From: Thermoplasmata archaeon
GTDB taxonomy: Archaea > Thermoplasmatota > Thermoplasmata > Lutacidiplasmatales > UBA184
Direction of reading: 5' to 3'
Length of the DNA: 50,665 nt
NCBI GenBank assembly: GCA_022749935.1
Contig: JAKIWQ010000009.1
Location: 1-50,665 of the forward strand
Positions 8,096 through 16,191 of the stretch are shown in pieces. The translations under genes and the position numbers were made by a program. The notes under the pieces are model-generated. The model saw nothing but the letters and a program-made list of their open reading frames with translations, ran no database searches and was not told where the DNA came from. Each line of letters opens with the position of its first letter. Position 1 is the stretch's first letter.

Positions 8096-8992
8096 ATGAC
8101 GCAGTGCCCGGCGTGTCGGCTTCCGTTGGGGGAGGGCGACTACCTCGCTCTCGCCATCCACCTCGTGGACCGGGCCGACGCGAGTGACTCGCCCCACGTC
8201 CGCTGGCTCAACCAGAACCTCGCGCGGCAGAGGACCGACCCCGCGGACCTCGTGGGAGGATTGCGAAAGGTCTACGACCTCGGCTCCGGGACCATCAAGG
8301 ATTGGATCAAATCGAAATTCATCTCGAAGTTCTTCGGGGCGAACCCCCACCCCTTCGTCGTAGCGCTCCAACACCCGTCCCGATCGACCTTGCTCGGCTA
8401 CGTCGTCGAGCATCAGCACTTCCTCCGGCAATGGGTCCGTTCGTGTTCGTTCATCATGGCCCGAACCGATCAACCCTCCGTCGTGCTCTACGAACTCGAC
8501 AATCTCAACACGGAGTTCGGCGGTTTCGGCCCGTCGCGGGTCTCGCACTACGAGCTGCTGCTTCGGATGGGAGAGAGCTTGGATCTGGCGCGGTCCCAAG
8601 TCCTCGCGACCCCTCCGCTTCCCGCCACGCGGGCCGCCCTCGAAGAATGGAACGAGATCGCGACCCGGGAACATTGGGTGGCCGTCCTCGCAGCGATGCA
8701 CAGCCTCGAGCTGATCGCGAACCGGAACCTCGTGGACGTGGGTGCTTCGGTCCGGTACTTCGACCCCGCGATCCTCCGCGGGTCGGAGATCACCGACGCG
8801 TCCAAGAACTTCCTCCGTGAGGGGTACGAGGCCGACGTGGGCCATTCGGACGAGGCCCTCGCCCTCGTCGCCCAGTTCGGGACGCGGCCGGACCTCCTCG
8901 AGGAGGTCCAATCTACGTTCCTCCGGTCGATCGATCTGTTCGACGACTACCTGCTCGCGCGACTGGAGAGGGCGACCCAGTTTGAAGCGTAA
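8096..8992 (+). CDS. Heme-oxygenase-fold (TenA/PqqC/CADD-like) protein with N-terminal zinc site
   Basis: 298 aa. The N-terminus has CPAC (Cys 4 and 7) followed by His 22 and His 34, a likely small zinc site. The rest is all-helical with spaced Glu/His pairs (EHQHFLRQWVRSCSF, VSHYELLLRMGESL, EHWVAVLAAMHSLELIANR, FLREGYEADVGHSDEA). This resembles the seven-helix fold of TenA, PqqC and CADD, which often binds iron or haem-like substrates. It is preceded by GGGGAGGA and overlaps the next gene by 11 bp (translational coupling). The reaction is unknown; a metal-dependent oxidase or a haem/iron-handling role is a guess from the fold. Confidence 0.6.
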   Translation: MTQCPACRLPLGEGDYLALAIHLVDRADASDSPHVRWLNQNLARQRTDPADLVGGLRKVYDLGSGTIKDWIKSKFISKFFGANPHPFVVALQHPSRSTLLGYVVEHQHFLRQWVRSCSFIMARTDQPSVVLYELDNLNTEFGGFGPSRVSHYELLLRMGESLDLARSQVLATPPLPATRAALEEWNEIATREHWVAVLAAMHSLELIANRNLVDVGASVRYFDPAILRGSEITDASKNFLREGYEADVGHSDEALALVAQFGTRPDLLEEVQSTFLRSIDLFDDYLLARLERATQFEA

Positions 8993-9278
8993 CTACTCCG
9001 GGTGCGCGATCTGCGATTCGACCTGGGGGAATCTCTGGGAGGACGTCGAGGGGGAACGGATGTTCTTCTGCTGCGATGTGTGCTTGACCCAATTCCGTCG
9101 ACTGGTGGACCGGGTCAAGCGGGAAACCGGTTGGTCGGCGATCGAGGCCCTGGAGATCGAGGGCGACCGGCGCGGCCGGAGGTGTCTCGCCGCGTCGGGG
9201 GAGGCTCGATTCCGGTTTCGGATCGCCTTCAACTCGCTCGGCGAGATCCGCGCCTTCGAACGGCTCGCCGTGGGGTAA
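8982..9278 (+). CDS. TA0938-like zinc-binding protein
   Basis: 98 aa starting with TTG inside the 3' end of the previous gene. The motif GCAICDSTWGNLWE, then FFCCDVCLTQF, gives paired CxxC knuckles. A C-terminal beta-rich part follows (RFRFRIAFNSLGEIRAFERL). This layout matches my recollection of the Thermoplasma TA0938 family, a small zinc protein of unknown role. The 11-bp overlap with the heme-oxygenase-fold gene suggests the two products are made in fixed ratio and may form a complex. The start was set by the need to include the first CxxC and by the coupling. Confidence 0.6.
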   Translation: MKRNYSGCAICDSTWGNLWEDVEGERMFFCCDVCLTQFRRLVDRVKRETGWSAIEALEIEGDRRGRRCLAASGEARFRFRIAFNSLGEIRAFERLAVG

Positions 9279-9453
9279 CCCCGCCCCCTCGCCCCGCGCA
9301 GTGGGACGTCCTCGCGACGGCGCCGTGGGGGACCACCGCCGGTGTCGACGGCTCACGAGGATCGGGGCTTGATCGGGGGAGACCGGCGAAGGACCGCACG
9401 CCGGGGGCTCCGCGAAACCTCTATGCGGGTGGTCCGAAGTGGTCTCCCTCCGA

Positions 9454-10995
9454 ATGCCCGAGTTCGACGTGGTCATGGTCGGCGCCGGTCACAACGGGCT
9501 CACCTGCGCGTGCTATCTCGCGTTGGCCGGCTTGAAGGTGTGCGTTCTCGAACGTCGACCGATCCCGGGGGGTGCGGCCGTCACGGAAGAGCTGTGGCCC
9601 GGGATCCAGATCTCCCGCGCGAGCTACGTGCCGGGCCTGATGGACCAGATCGTCGAGGACCTCGAGCTTCGGAAGTACGGCCTCCAGCTCGGCCCGGTCG
9701 ACCCCCAGTACTTCGCCCCGTTCCCGAGCGGGCGGCATCTGTTCACCTACCGATCGGACGAGCAGTGCGTGAAAGAGCTCGAGAAATTCTCGACGAAGGA
9801 CGCGGCCGCGTTCCCGAAATTCTCCCGCTTCCTGCGAGAGTTCTCCGAGATGGTGGAGCCGCTGCTCCTCACTCCTCCCCCCGACCTCCACGACCTCCTC
9901 GGGTTCTTCGACGGGTCTGAGCTCGAGGAAGTCGCCCGGAGCATCCTGCTCACCAGCTGCGCTGACCTCCTGCGGGAGACGTTCGAATCCCCGGAGGTTC
10001 AGGGAGCCTACGCGATGGAGGGGGTTCTCAACACGAGCATGGGACCCGACACCGTCGGGACGTCGTACATCCTCGCCCTCGCGATGGGCCAGCGGGGGTA
10101 CGACTACGCGGTCGGGGGCACCGGAGCCGTCTCGAAGTCGCTCGCCGCCCATTTCGTGGCACACGGGGGGACGATCCACACGGACTCCGCGGTCCGGACG
10201 ATCCGAGTGGTGTCGGGGCGGGCGGTAGGGGTCGAGCTTGCGGACGGTCGAACGGTCGACGCTCCGATCGTGGTCTCCAACGCCGACCCCCGGAGGACCT
10301 TCCTCGATCTCCTCGAACCGGGGACCCTGGACGCGGACTTCTCCCGTCGGGTCTCCAAGTTGCGCGCCTTCGGCACGTCCCTCAAGTTGAACATCGTGCT
10401 CAAGGAACCGCTCGATTTCCGCGCCCTCCCCGGAACGACGATCGGCCCGCAACACCGCGCCCTCACGGACGTGGGCCCCTCCATCGACTACATCCAGAAG
10501 GCCTACGACGACGCGCGGTGGGGGCGGATCCCGAAGGAGCCCCCCCTGAGCATGTTCTGTCAGACCGCCTGGGACGCCACCATGGCCCCCCCGGGCATCC
10601 ACACGCTGAGCGTGATCGCGAAGTACAATCCCTACACGCTCGAGAACGGGTCGTGGACCGACCGGAAAGACGAGTCGGTCGAGAACGCCCTCTCCGTCCT
10701 CGAGGGGCTGGCCCCCGGAGCGCGGAAGAATATCGTGCACCTCGAGGCGCTCACCCCCGTGGACCTCGAGAACCTCATCGGGTTCACCGAGGGAAACGTC
10801 ACGCACCTCGACCAGACCCCGAACCAAATGCTCTCGTTCCGGCCCCTCGTCGGATGGTCCCACTACCGTACCCCCGTCCCGGGTCTCTACCTCTGCGGGG
10901 CCGGGACCCACCCCGGAGGCGGGGTCAAGGGGGCGCCGGGCCACAACGCGGCCCACGTGATCTTGGAGGATCTCAGCCGACCCTCGTCGCGGTGA
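9454..10995 (+). CDS. FAD-dependent oxidoreductase, phytoene desaturase/PYROXD2 type
   Basis: 513 aa. N-terminal dinucleotide-binding motif VVMVGAGHNGLTCACYLA (residues 6-23) with LERR at the end of the second strand. The family's substrate motif PGGAAVTEELWPG follows. The C-terminal FAD motif is PGLYLCGAGTHPGGGVKGAPGHNAA. This architecture occurs in carotenoid desaturases and in the PYROXD2-like flavoprotein group. The absence of neighbouring carotenoid genes makes the second more likely. The ATG at 9454 fits the start of the first beta strand better than the GTG 15 nt upstream. Monocistronic. Confidence 0.85.
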   Translation: MPEFDVVMVGAGHNGLTCACYLALAGLKVCVLERRPIPGGAAVTEELWPGIQISRASYVPGLMDQIVEDLELRKYGLQLGPVDPQYFAPFPSGRHLFTYRSDEQCVKELEKFSTKDAAAFPKFSRFLREFSEMVEPLLLTPPPDLHDLLGFFDGSELEEVARSILLTSCADLLRETFESPEVQGAYAMEGVLNTSMGPDTVGTSYILALAMGQRGYDYAVGGTGAVSKSLAAHFVAHGGTIHTDSAVRTIRVVSGRAVGVELADGRTVDAPIVVSNADPRRTFLDLLEPGTLDADFSRRVSKLRAFGTSLKLNIVLKEPLDFRALPGTTIGPQHRALTDVGPSIDYIQKAYDDARWGRIPKEPPLSMFCQTAWDATMAPPGIHTLSVIAKYNPYTLENGSWTDRKDESVENALSVLEGLAPGARKNIVHLEALTPVDLENLIGFTEGNVTHLDQTPNQMLSFRPLVGWSHYRTPVPGLYLCGAGTHPGGGVKGAPGHNAAHVILEDLSRPSSR

Positions 10996-11162
10996 AATCC
11001 GATTCGCGACCCCGACCGATCCTCGGCGGGGTCTACCGAGGGACCTCCGAAGGCCGGCGCTCAAACGGTGCGGCGATCCGGTGCGTGCCCTACGTGCGGC
11101 CCCCACGGTTCGGCGGTCCGCGGGGGGCCGTCGGCGGACTCTGGTCGGCTCCGCGGCCCGCA

Positions 11163-11169
11163 CTTTAAT
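11163..11169 (+). promoter_or_regulatory. TATA-like element of the cyclase gene
   Basis: CTTTAAT centred 27 nt upstream of the GTG at 11193, in a GC-rich context; predicts a leaderless transcript. Confidence 0.55.
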
Positions 11170-11192
11170 CCAACGAAGGTAGTCCCCGGTTC

Positions 11193-13115
11193 GTGGCCGA
11201 GAACCGCCGGCTCGCCGCCATCATGTTCACGGACACGGTGGGCTTCACCGCCTCGGTCCAGGCCGATGAGGCGCTCACGCTCGCGCTGCTCCACGAGCAG
11301 TCGGACCTCGTCGGACCCATCCTAGTCACCCACCAAGGTCAAGTGATCAAGTCCACGGGAGACGGCTTCCTGGTTGAGTTTGAGAGCGCACTCAAGGCGA
11401 TCCGGTGTGCCATCGAAGTCCAACGGCGAATTCACGACAGAAACGCCGGGGGGGACCGAGTTTCCTTTCAGATTCGGATAGGCATCCATCTCGGGGACGT
11501 CGAACGGCACGCGGGAGATATCCTGGGAGACGCGGTCAACATCGCTGCGCGGGTTGAACCGATCGCTGAACCGGGCGGAGTCTGCGTGTCGGGGGCCGTC
11601 CGCGATCAGGTCTGGAACAAGATTCCCGACCGGCTCGAAAAGCTTCCGCCGCGGGTCTTAAAGGGGCTGAAGGAAGGAACCGACCTCTACCGGGTCCTCC
11701 TTCCGTGGAGCGGTCCCACGGCTCCGCTCGCCAGCCCGACCACGACCGGGCTCGCGATCCTGCCTTTCGCCAACATCAGCCCCGATCCGACCGACGAGTA
11801 CTTCGCGGACGGACTTACCGAGGAGGTGATCACCGTGCTCTCCCAACTGCGGTCGCTTCGGGTCATTGCGCGGACCTCCGTCACACCCTACAAGTCGACC
11901 GCCAAGGGAATCGCTCAGATTGGAGCCGAATTGGGGGTTTCGTCGATCCTGGAGGGAAGCGTGCGGAAGGACGGTAACCGGCTACGGGTCACCTTCCAGC
12001 TCATCGACGTAAGGTCTCAAGGTCACGTCTGGGCGCAAACGTACGACCGGGAACTCGACGACATCTTCGCCATCCAGGCGGAACTCGCTCGACGGGTCAT
12101 GGACGTCCTCAAGGTCGAGCTCGGGGCGGTCGACGTGGCCCGGCTCGAGGCGAGGCCGGTCGTGCGGCCGGAGTCCTACCTCGCCTACCTGAAGGGCCGA
12201 ACTCTTCTCTACCATCCCTCCCGACCGAAGCTTGAGAGCGCCAAGGAACATTTCGAGAAGGCGATCTCACTGGATCCTCGGAACGGAGCCGCCTATTCGG
12301 GGCTGGCCGACGTGATCCGCATGATGGGCTGGTGGACCATGGAGGCGGTCGGCAACGACTGGGACGAAACCTGCCGGCGATTGGCGATGCGGGCGATCGA
12401 ACTGAACCCCGATCTAGCGGAAGCGCACACCTCGCTGGCCTTGAGCCACTGGTCCCGCTACGACTTCGCCGGGGCCGAGACGGAATTTCAGCGGGCCCTG
12501 TCGCTGAACCCGAGCTATTCGGCGGGGCATCATTGGTACGCGGAGCTGCTCGAGAACATGGGTGAGGTCGACACCGCCCTCGTGCAATGGGACCTGGCCG
12601 AGGGGACCGACCCGGTTTCCCCGTTCAACCTCCTTCACTACGTGGACATGTTGATTTGGATGAGGAAGCTGGACGAAGCCCAGGTCCGACTTCAAAAGGT
12701 CGCAGCGCTGGCTCCGGAGGATCTTGCGTACCTGGGGACCCTCGCGGATTACCACCTCGCCCGATCCGACCCCGCGCAGGCCCTGAAAGTGATCGAACGC
12801 GCCGAGGAGTTGGAACCGAACCCGGTGCGGAAAGTTCTGTGGCGGCTCTACTCCCTGTCGACCTCCGGTGAAAGGGACCAGGCGCGGGCTTTGGTGGAGC
12901 GGGAGGAGGTCGCGGCAGAGTTGGCACTTAGCCCCGCCAACTTCGGTCGAACCTGGGCCGACCTGGGGGACCTGGACCAGTGCTTCCGATGGCTGGACAA
13001 AGCGTTCGACGCCCACAGCCTCGCGGTCCACATCTTCCGGTTCGAACCCCGATACGAACCGGTCCGAAAAGACCCCCGATTCGCCGCCCTGTTGACCAAG
13101 ATGAACCTGGCGTGA
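11193..13115 (+). CDS. Class III adenylate cyclase with TolB-like and TPR domains
   Basis: 640 aa. Predicted to make cAMP from ATP. Residues 1-170 form a class III cyclase homology domain with every canonical residue: metal-binding Asp 14 (FTDTVGFT) and Asp 57 (GDGF), adenine-selecting Lys 53 and Asp 109, and transition-state Asn 116 and Arg 120 (GDAVNIAAR). The spacings equal those of well-studied cyclases (K+4=D, D+7=N, N+4=R). Residues 185-300 are a TolB N-terminal/FlgO-like domain (LAILPFANISPDP, ILEGSVRKDGNRLRV). From about 320 to the end there are TPR repeats (EKAISLDPRNGAAYSGLADV, RAIELNPDLAEAHTSLA). No membrane segment, so cytoplasmic. This composition is common in bacteria and unusual in archaea, so transfer is likely. 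Confidence 0.9.
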   Translation: MAENRRLAAIMFTDTVGFTASVQADEALTLALLHEQSDLVGPILVTHQGQVIKSTGDGFLVEFESALKAIRCAIEVQRRIHDRNAGGDRVSFQIRIGIHLGDVERHAGDILGDAVNIAARVEPIAEPGGVCVSGAVRDQVWNKIPDRLEKLPPRVLKGLKEGTDLYRVLLPWSGPTAPLASPTTTGLAILPFANISPDPTDEYFADGLTEEVITVLSQLRSLRVIARTSVTPYKSTAKGIAQIGAELGVSSILEGSVRKDGNRLRVTFQLIDVRSQGHVWAQTYDRELDDIFAIQAELARRVMDVLKVELGAVDVARLEARPVVRPESYLAYLKGRTLLYHPSRPKLESAKEHFEKAISLDPRNGAAYSGLADVIRMMGWWTMEAVGNDWDETCRRLAMRAIELNPDLAEAHTSLALSHWSRYDFAGAETEFQRALSLNPSYSAGHHWYAELLENMGEVDTALVQWDLAEGTDPVSPFNLLHYVDMLIWMRKLDEAQVRLQKVAALAPEDLAYLGTLADYHLARSDPAQALKVIERAEELEPNPVRKVLWRLYSLSTSGERDQARALVEREEVAAELALSPANFGRTWADLGDLDQCFRWLDKAFDAHSLAVHIFRFEPRYEPVRKDPRFAALLTKMNLA

Positions 13116-13303
13116 ACCCGAGCGTCCTCGCGGAGGCCGGGCCTCGGGTCCTCCGAGACACGATCCCAACGGGGGCTCGGACCAAATGGGTGAGTGCCGT
13201 CGGCCACCGCAGGACCCGGGACGACGTCCACGTCCCCGGGTCGCTGGTTGAGCTCTCGTGGGCCCCCGCTCAGGTTCCCCGAGCGGCCGATCGGTCTCCG
13301 GCC

Positions 13304-14860
13304 TTAGTCGCCCTGGTCCCAAGAAAGGGCCACGAGGATCGGGACCAGGGCCTCGACATTCGGGGTGCCCCACCCGGTCGCATCGTCCCATCCCCGGGTG
13401 GCGTTGAACCCGATGTTGCCTGGAGAGCCGACGACGGTGTTGTTGCCCACACGGATGTCGTGGAATGCCCGGTGGTACAGCCAGGGAATATGGCCGATCA
13501 GGTAGAGCGCCGGATTGATGAAGCCGATCGAACCCAGGTGCTTCTCCGCCGCCAGCTGGTCCGCAAGCGCGGCGATGCCGGCCCATTCGGGCGTGCTGGC
13601 GGAGGTTCCTCCCTGGATGTAGAAGCCGGCGAGCGAGGGGACGGCACCCCAGAAGATCATGACCCCTCCCGACACGGCGGCGTCGATCGAGATGTCGGGG
13701 GTCGTGCGGGCGGTGAGCCCCAAACCCGACTGGTAGGCGGGCGTGCCGAAGTACAGGCTCGGGGCGCCCCCCGTGGCGCTCCCGAACGCCGGCTCGTTCC
13801 AGACCTGTTCGCCGCCGTAGCCGACCGGGATACAGCTGGCGTTGGCATTGGGGGTCGTGGTGTTGAGCTCGCAACTCGGGGTATTGCGGAACGTCACGAG
13901 GCCGGTCGAACAGACCCGGTGGGTGCCGCACGAGGCGTTGGCGCCGAGCAGGTAGGGGTTCCCCATCGTCCCTCCGACCGCGGTCACCCAGGGCGAGGAC
14001 GAGGGGTAGATGGGGTTCGCCGAGGTGAAACCCAGGGGTGAGTTGTCGGCTCCCCAGTCACCCGAACCGGCGAAGACGGTGGTCCCTTCGTGGGCGGCCT
14101 GCCGGTAGGCGGCCTCGCCGGTGTCCAGGACCTTGTCGACGTACGCCGGACTGCAGACCCGGTTCGGCAGGTCGGTGCCGAGGAAGCAGGTGCCTTGCTT
14201 CATGTCGAGTTCCGGGTCCCCGAAGCTCTGGGAGATGATGCTGTGGGGGAACATGGTGACCGCCGACTGGACCCCCCGCTCGAGGGTGAGGTCGTCGTCG
14301 TGCTTCGTCAGGTACAGGACGATGTGGGCGCCCGGCGCCATCGCATGTGAATACTGGGTATCCAGAGCAATCTCTTGGGTCGAACCGACCTGGTTAGGGT
14401 CGGAGAGGTTTACCGTGGGGCACGGGCCTCCCTGACAAACGATCTGGACCGTGGTCGAGGGCAGGTGGAACTGGGCGTCGAACGTATCCAGGTCGCTCTG
14501 GACCGTCGGACTTCCCCACGCACCTATGATCACGATGGTCTGACCGGACCCGTTGAGATGCTCCGGGAAGTTGTAGGCCGCCTTCAGGTCCTGCGGCGTG
14601 TAGCAGATGAACATGAATCCCAGGTTGAACCTGCCGTCGGTGACGCAGTACGGGCTCGGCTGCGCACTCGGGAGATGGTGACCGTGAACGACCAGGGTCA
14701 GGTCGAGTCCCCGGAACCCGTGGTGGGGGGCCATCAACGCCGGGCCGGTCGACGTGCCGCTCACCACCGGGAGGAGCGACAGGCTGCCCAGGACCATGAT
14801 CATCGGAACGGCAATCGCAGCCCAGCTCGACGTTCGGTGTGTTTGCTTTCGTGCCGTCAT
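13304..14860 (-). CDS. Sedolisin (S53) acid peptidase, secreted
   Basis: 518 aa. Sedolisins are serine-carboxyl endopeptidases active at acid pH. Signal peptide/anchor at residues 13-35 (WAAIAVPMIMVLGSLSLL). Catalytic Glu 163 and Asp 167 (TQEIALD), Asp 268 (FAGSGDWGA) and Ser 420 (GGTSAST) are all present. The C-terminal DDATGWGTP block is the usual calcium-binding end. Most sedolisins have a propeptide of about 180 residues. Here the catalytic domain starts near residue 85 (YTPQDLKAAYNF), so the pro-region is missing or very short. The ATG at 14860 has GGGGGTG 8-14 nt upstream and is preferred over a start six codons earlier. Works outside the cell. Confidence 0.92.
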   Translation of the reverse strand: MTARKQTHRTSSWAAIAVPMIMVLGSLSLLPVVSGTSTGPALMAPHHGFRGLDLTLVVHGHHLPSAQPSPYCVTDGRFNLGFMFICYTPQDLKAAYNFPEHLNGSGQTIVIIGAWGSPTVQSDLDTFDAQFHLPSTTVQIVCQGGPCPTVNLSDPNQVGSTQEIALDTQYSHAMAPGAHIVLYLTKHDDDLTLERGVQSAVTMFPHSIISQSFGDPELDMKQGTCFLGTDLPNRVCSPAYVDKVLDTGEAAYRQAAHEGTTVFAGSGDWGADNSPLGFTSANPIYPSSSPWVTAVGGTMGNPYLLGANASCGTHRVCSTGLVTFRNTPSCELNTTTPNANASCIPVGYGGEQVWNEPAFGSATGGAPSLYFGTPAYQSGLGLTARTTPDISIDAAVSGGVMIFWGAVPSLAGFYIQGGTSASTPEWAGIAALADQLAAEKHLGSIGFINPALYLIGHIPWLYHRAFHDIRVGNNTVVGSPGNIGFNATRGWDDATGWGTPNVEALVPILVALSWDQGD

Positions 14861-15002
14861 GGAATCCGCACCCCCCAATCGCCCTCCCGCTAGATAATCC
14901 AGCGTTGGGCCCCCCCGAACGATTCGGCCCTCGCGGGGGCAGGTCCAGCGTCGGGTCCCCAGGGAGCGATGCCCGGGGCGGCACGGGCTGCTCTTGCCGC
15001 GG

Positions 15003-15992
15003 TCAGGCGTTCGGGACGTACCTCATCAACAAGTTCGCGAGCTGACCGGTGAGCTCCTGTTCGACCCACCGGGAGTAGTATCGCCAGGGCCCCTGGAAGT
15101 CGCTCCGGACCCGCACGATCCCGGGAATCTGAGCCAGGTCGATCATGATGTCTTGCACCGCATCCGGCGACGTGGCTGGAACGCGCACTCCCAGAAGGAT
15201 CGGCCCGTCCTCTCCCTGGCGGCGGTAGCCCATGTCGTCCAGCGACATGGGGAGATAGTGGGGGAATCGCGCTTCGATAGCGCGCATGAGCCCGGCGAGG
15301 CCTCGAGCCTCCTCCCAGTACAGCCGGAGGTTCACGCTTGGATGGAGGCTCCAGTCGAAGAGCGGAAAGTACCACAGGGCCCGAGAGTCGAGCAACGCGT
15401 CTCGATGGCGCACCAGGGTCCTCGTAGTGATGCCGATCATCCGAGCCATCGCGGAGAGGGACGCCCCGGGATTCGCACGGAGGATGGCCATGATGCGCCA
15501 GTCGAGTGGGGTCGGCGGGCGGGAGACGGTCGGCACCCGATAGGCGTACGGGCCGTCAACCCGCCGACGCGTCGACAGGCGGCGGAGGATGCGCATGCGG
15601 CGATCGACGGCGGTGGGGTGGTCCGACACGAAGGACACGCTGACGCGTTCGACCGACTCCGTCGAGTCGGTGTCACCGAACCCGACCCAGGCGCTCGTCA
15701 CCCCGTCGACGAGCTCGAGCTCGTCCATGACGTTCTTCGCGTCGACCGGGTCGGAGATGTGGAGGTCCGCCCGTCGCAGCCCGACACCGAAGAGTCGATA
15801 GTTCGGTCGGATCTCGTAGGGCCGGAAGAAACCCGACTTCTCCCAGTGGCGGATCCGCGACCACACGCTCGTGCGGCCGAGACCCACCTGCCGGCCGACC
15901 TGCCCGACCGTGATCCGAGGGTCGATTCCCCACGGGACCCAAATGCGGTCCGAGTACAGCCCTCGAACGAGGGCGAGGTCCAGGGCGTCCAC
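15003..15992 (-). CDS. Lrp/AsnC-type regulator with two winged-helix domains
   Basis: 329 aa. Two DNA-binding winged helices are visible: residues 25-60 (ITVGQVGRQVGLGRTSVWSRIRHWEKSG) and about 165-200 (LDWRIMAILRANPGASLSAMARMIGITTRTLVRHRDAL). Each is followed by a ligand-binding-like alpha/beta segment. This doubled Lrp layout is widespread in Thermoplasmata. The GTG start lies about 25 nt from CTATTTGTAAC, so the message is probably leaderless. It is transcribed toward the sedolisin gene, which lies 142 bp downstream on the same strand, and might control it; that is inference from position. No effector can be named. Confidence 0.75.
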   Translation of the reverse strand: MDALDLALVRGLYSDRIWVPWGIDPRITVGQVGRQVGLGRTSVWSRIRHWEKSGFFRPYEIRPNYRLFGVGLRRADLHISDPVDAKNVMDELELVDGVTSAWVGFGDTDSTESVERVSVSFVSDHPTAVDRRMRILRRLSTRRRVDGPYAYRVPTVSRPPTPLDWRIMAILRANPGASLSAMARMIGITTRTLVRHRDALLDSRALWYFPLFDWSLHPSVNLRLYWEEARGLAGLMRAIEARFPHYLPMSLDDMGYRRQGEDGPILLGVRVPATSPDAVQDIMIDLAQIPGIVRVRSDFQGPWRYYSRWVEQELTGQLANLLMRYVPNA

Positions 15993-16009
15993 GACCTAAG
16001 AGGAGTCGC

Positions 16010-16020
16010 GTTACAAATAG
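16010..16020 (-). promoter_or_regulatory. TATA-like element of the Lrp-type regulator
   Basis: CTATTTGTAAC on the minus strand, centred about 23-25 nt from the GTG at 15992. It is a lone A/T-rich patch in GC-rich DNA. Confidence 0.5.
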
Positions 16021-16081
16021 CCCGCACCGCCGGGGGGAGTCCGGTCACGAGCCGGGCAGGCCGGCCGCCGGAGAGCGAGAG

Positions 16082-16098
16082 GTGTCGGAGGGGGGATT
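16082..16098 (+). repeat. Distal 17-bp attachment-site-like direct repeat
   Basis: GTGTCGGAGGGGGGATT, identical in sequence and orientation to 22528-22544, where it is the 3' end of tRNA-Met. Flanking bases differ on both sides. This is the arrangement left by integration into a tRNA 3' end. Confidence 0.65.
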
Positions 16099-16191
16099 CC
16101 CTCAAGAGTTCAAATCTGCCACCGAGCGCAGACAGGGACCGGTTTCCGCCTTCGGATCTCACGCACTCCCGGCCCGATCAACCGGGGGGGT

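Noticed and set aside
9421-11163. 580-codon minus-strand frame opposite the FAD oxidoreductase
   Set aside because: High-GC antisense shadow; the plus strand carries clear dinucleotide-binding motifs.
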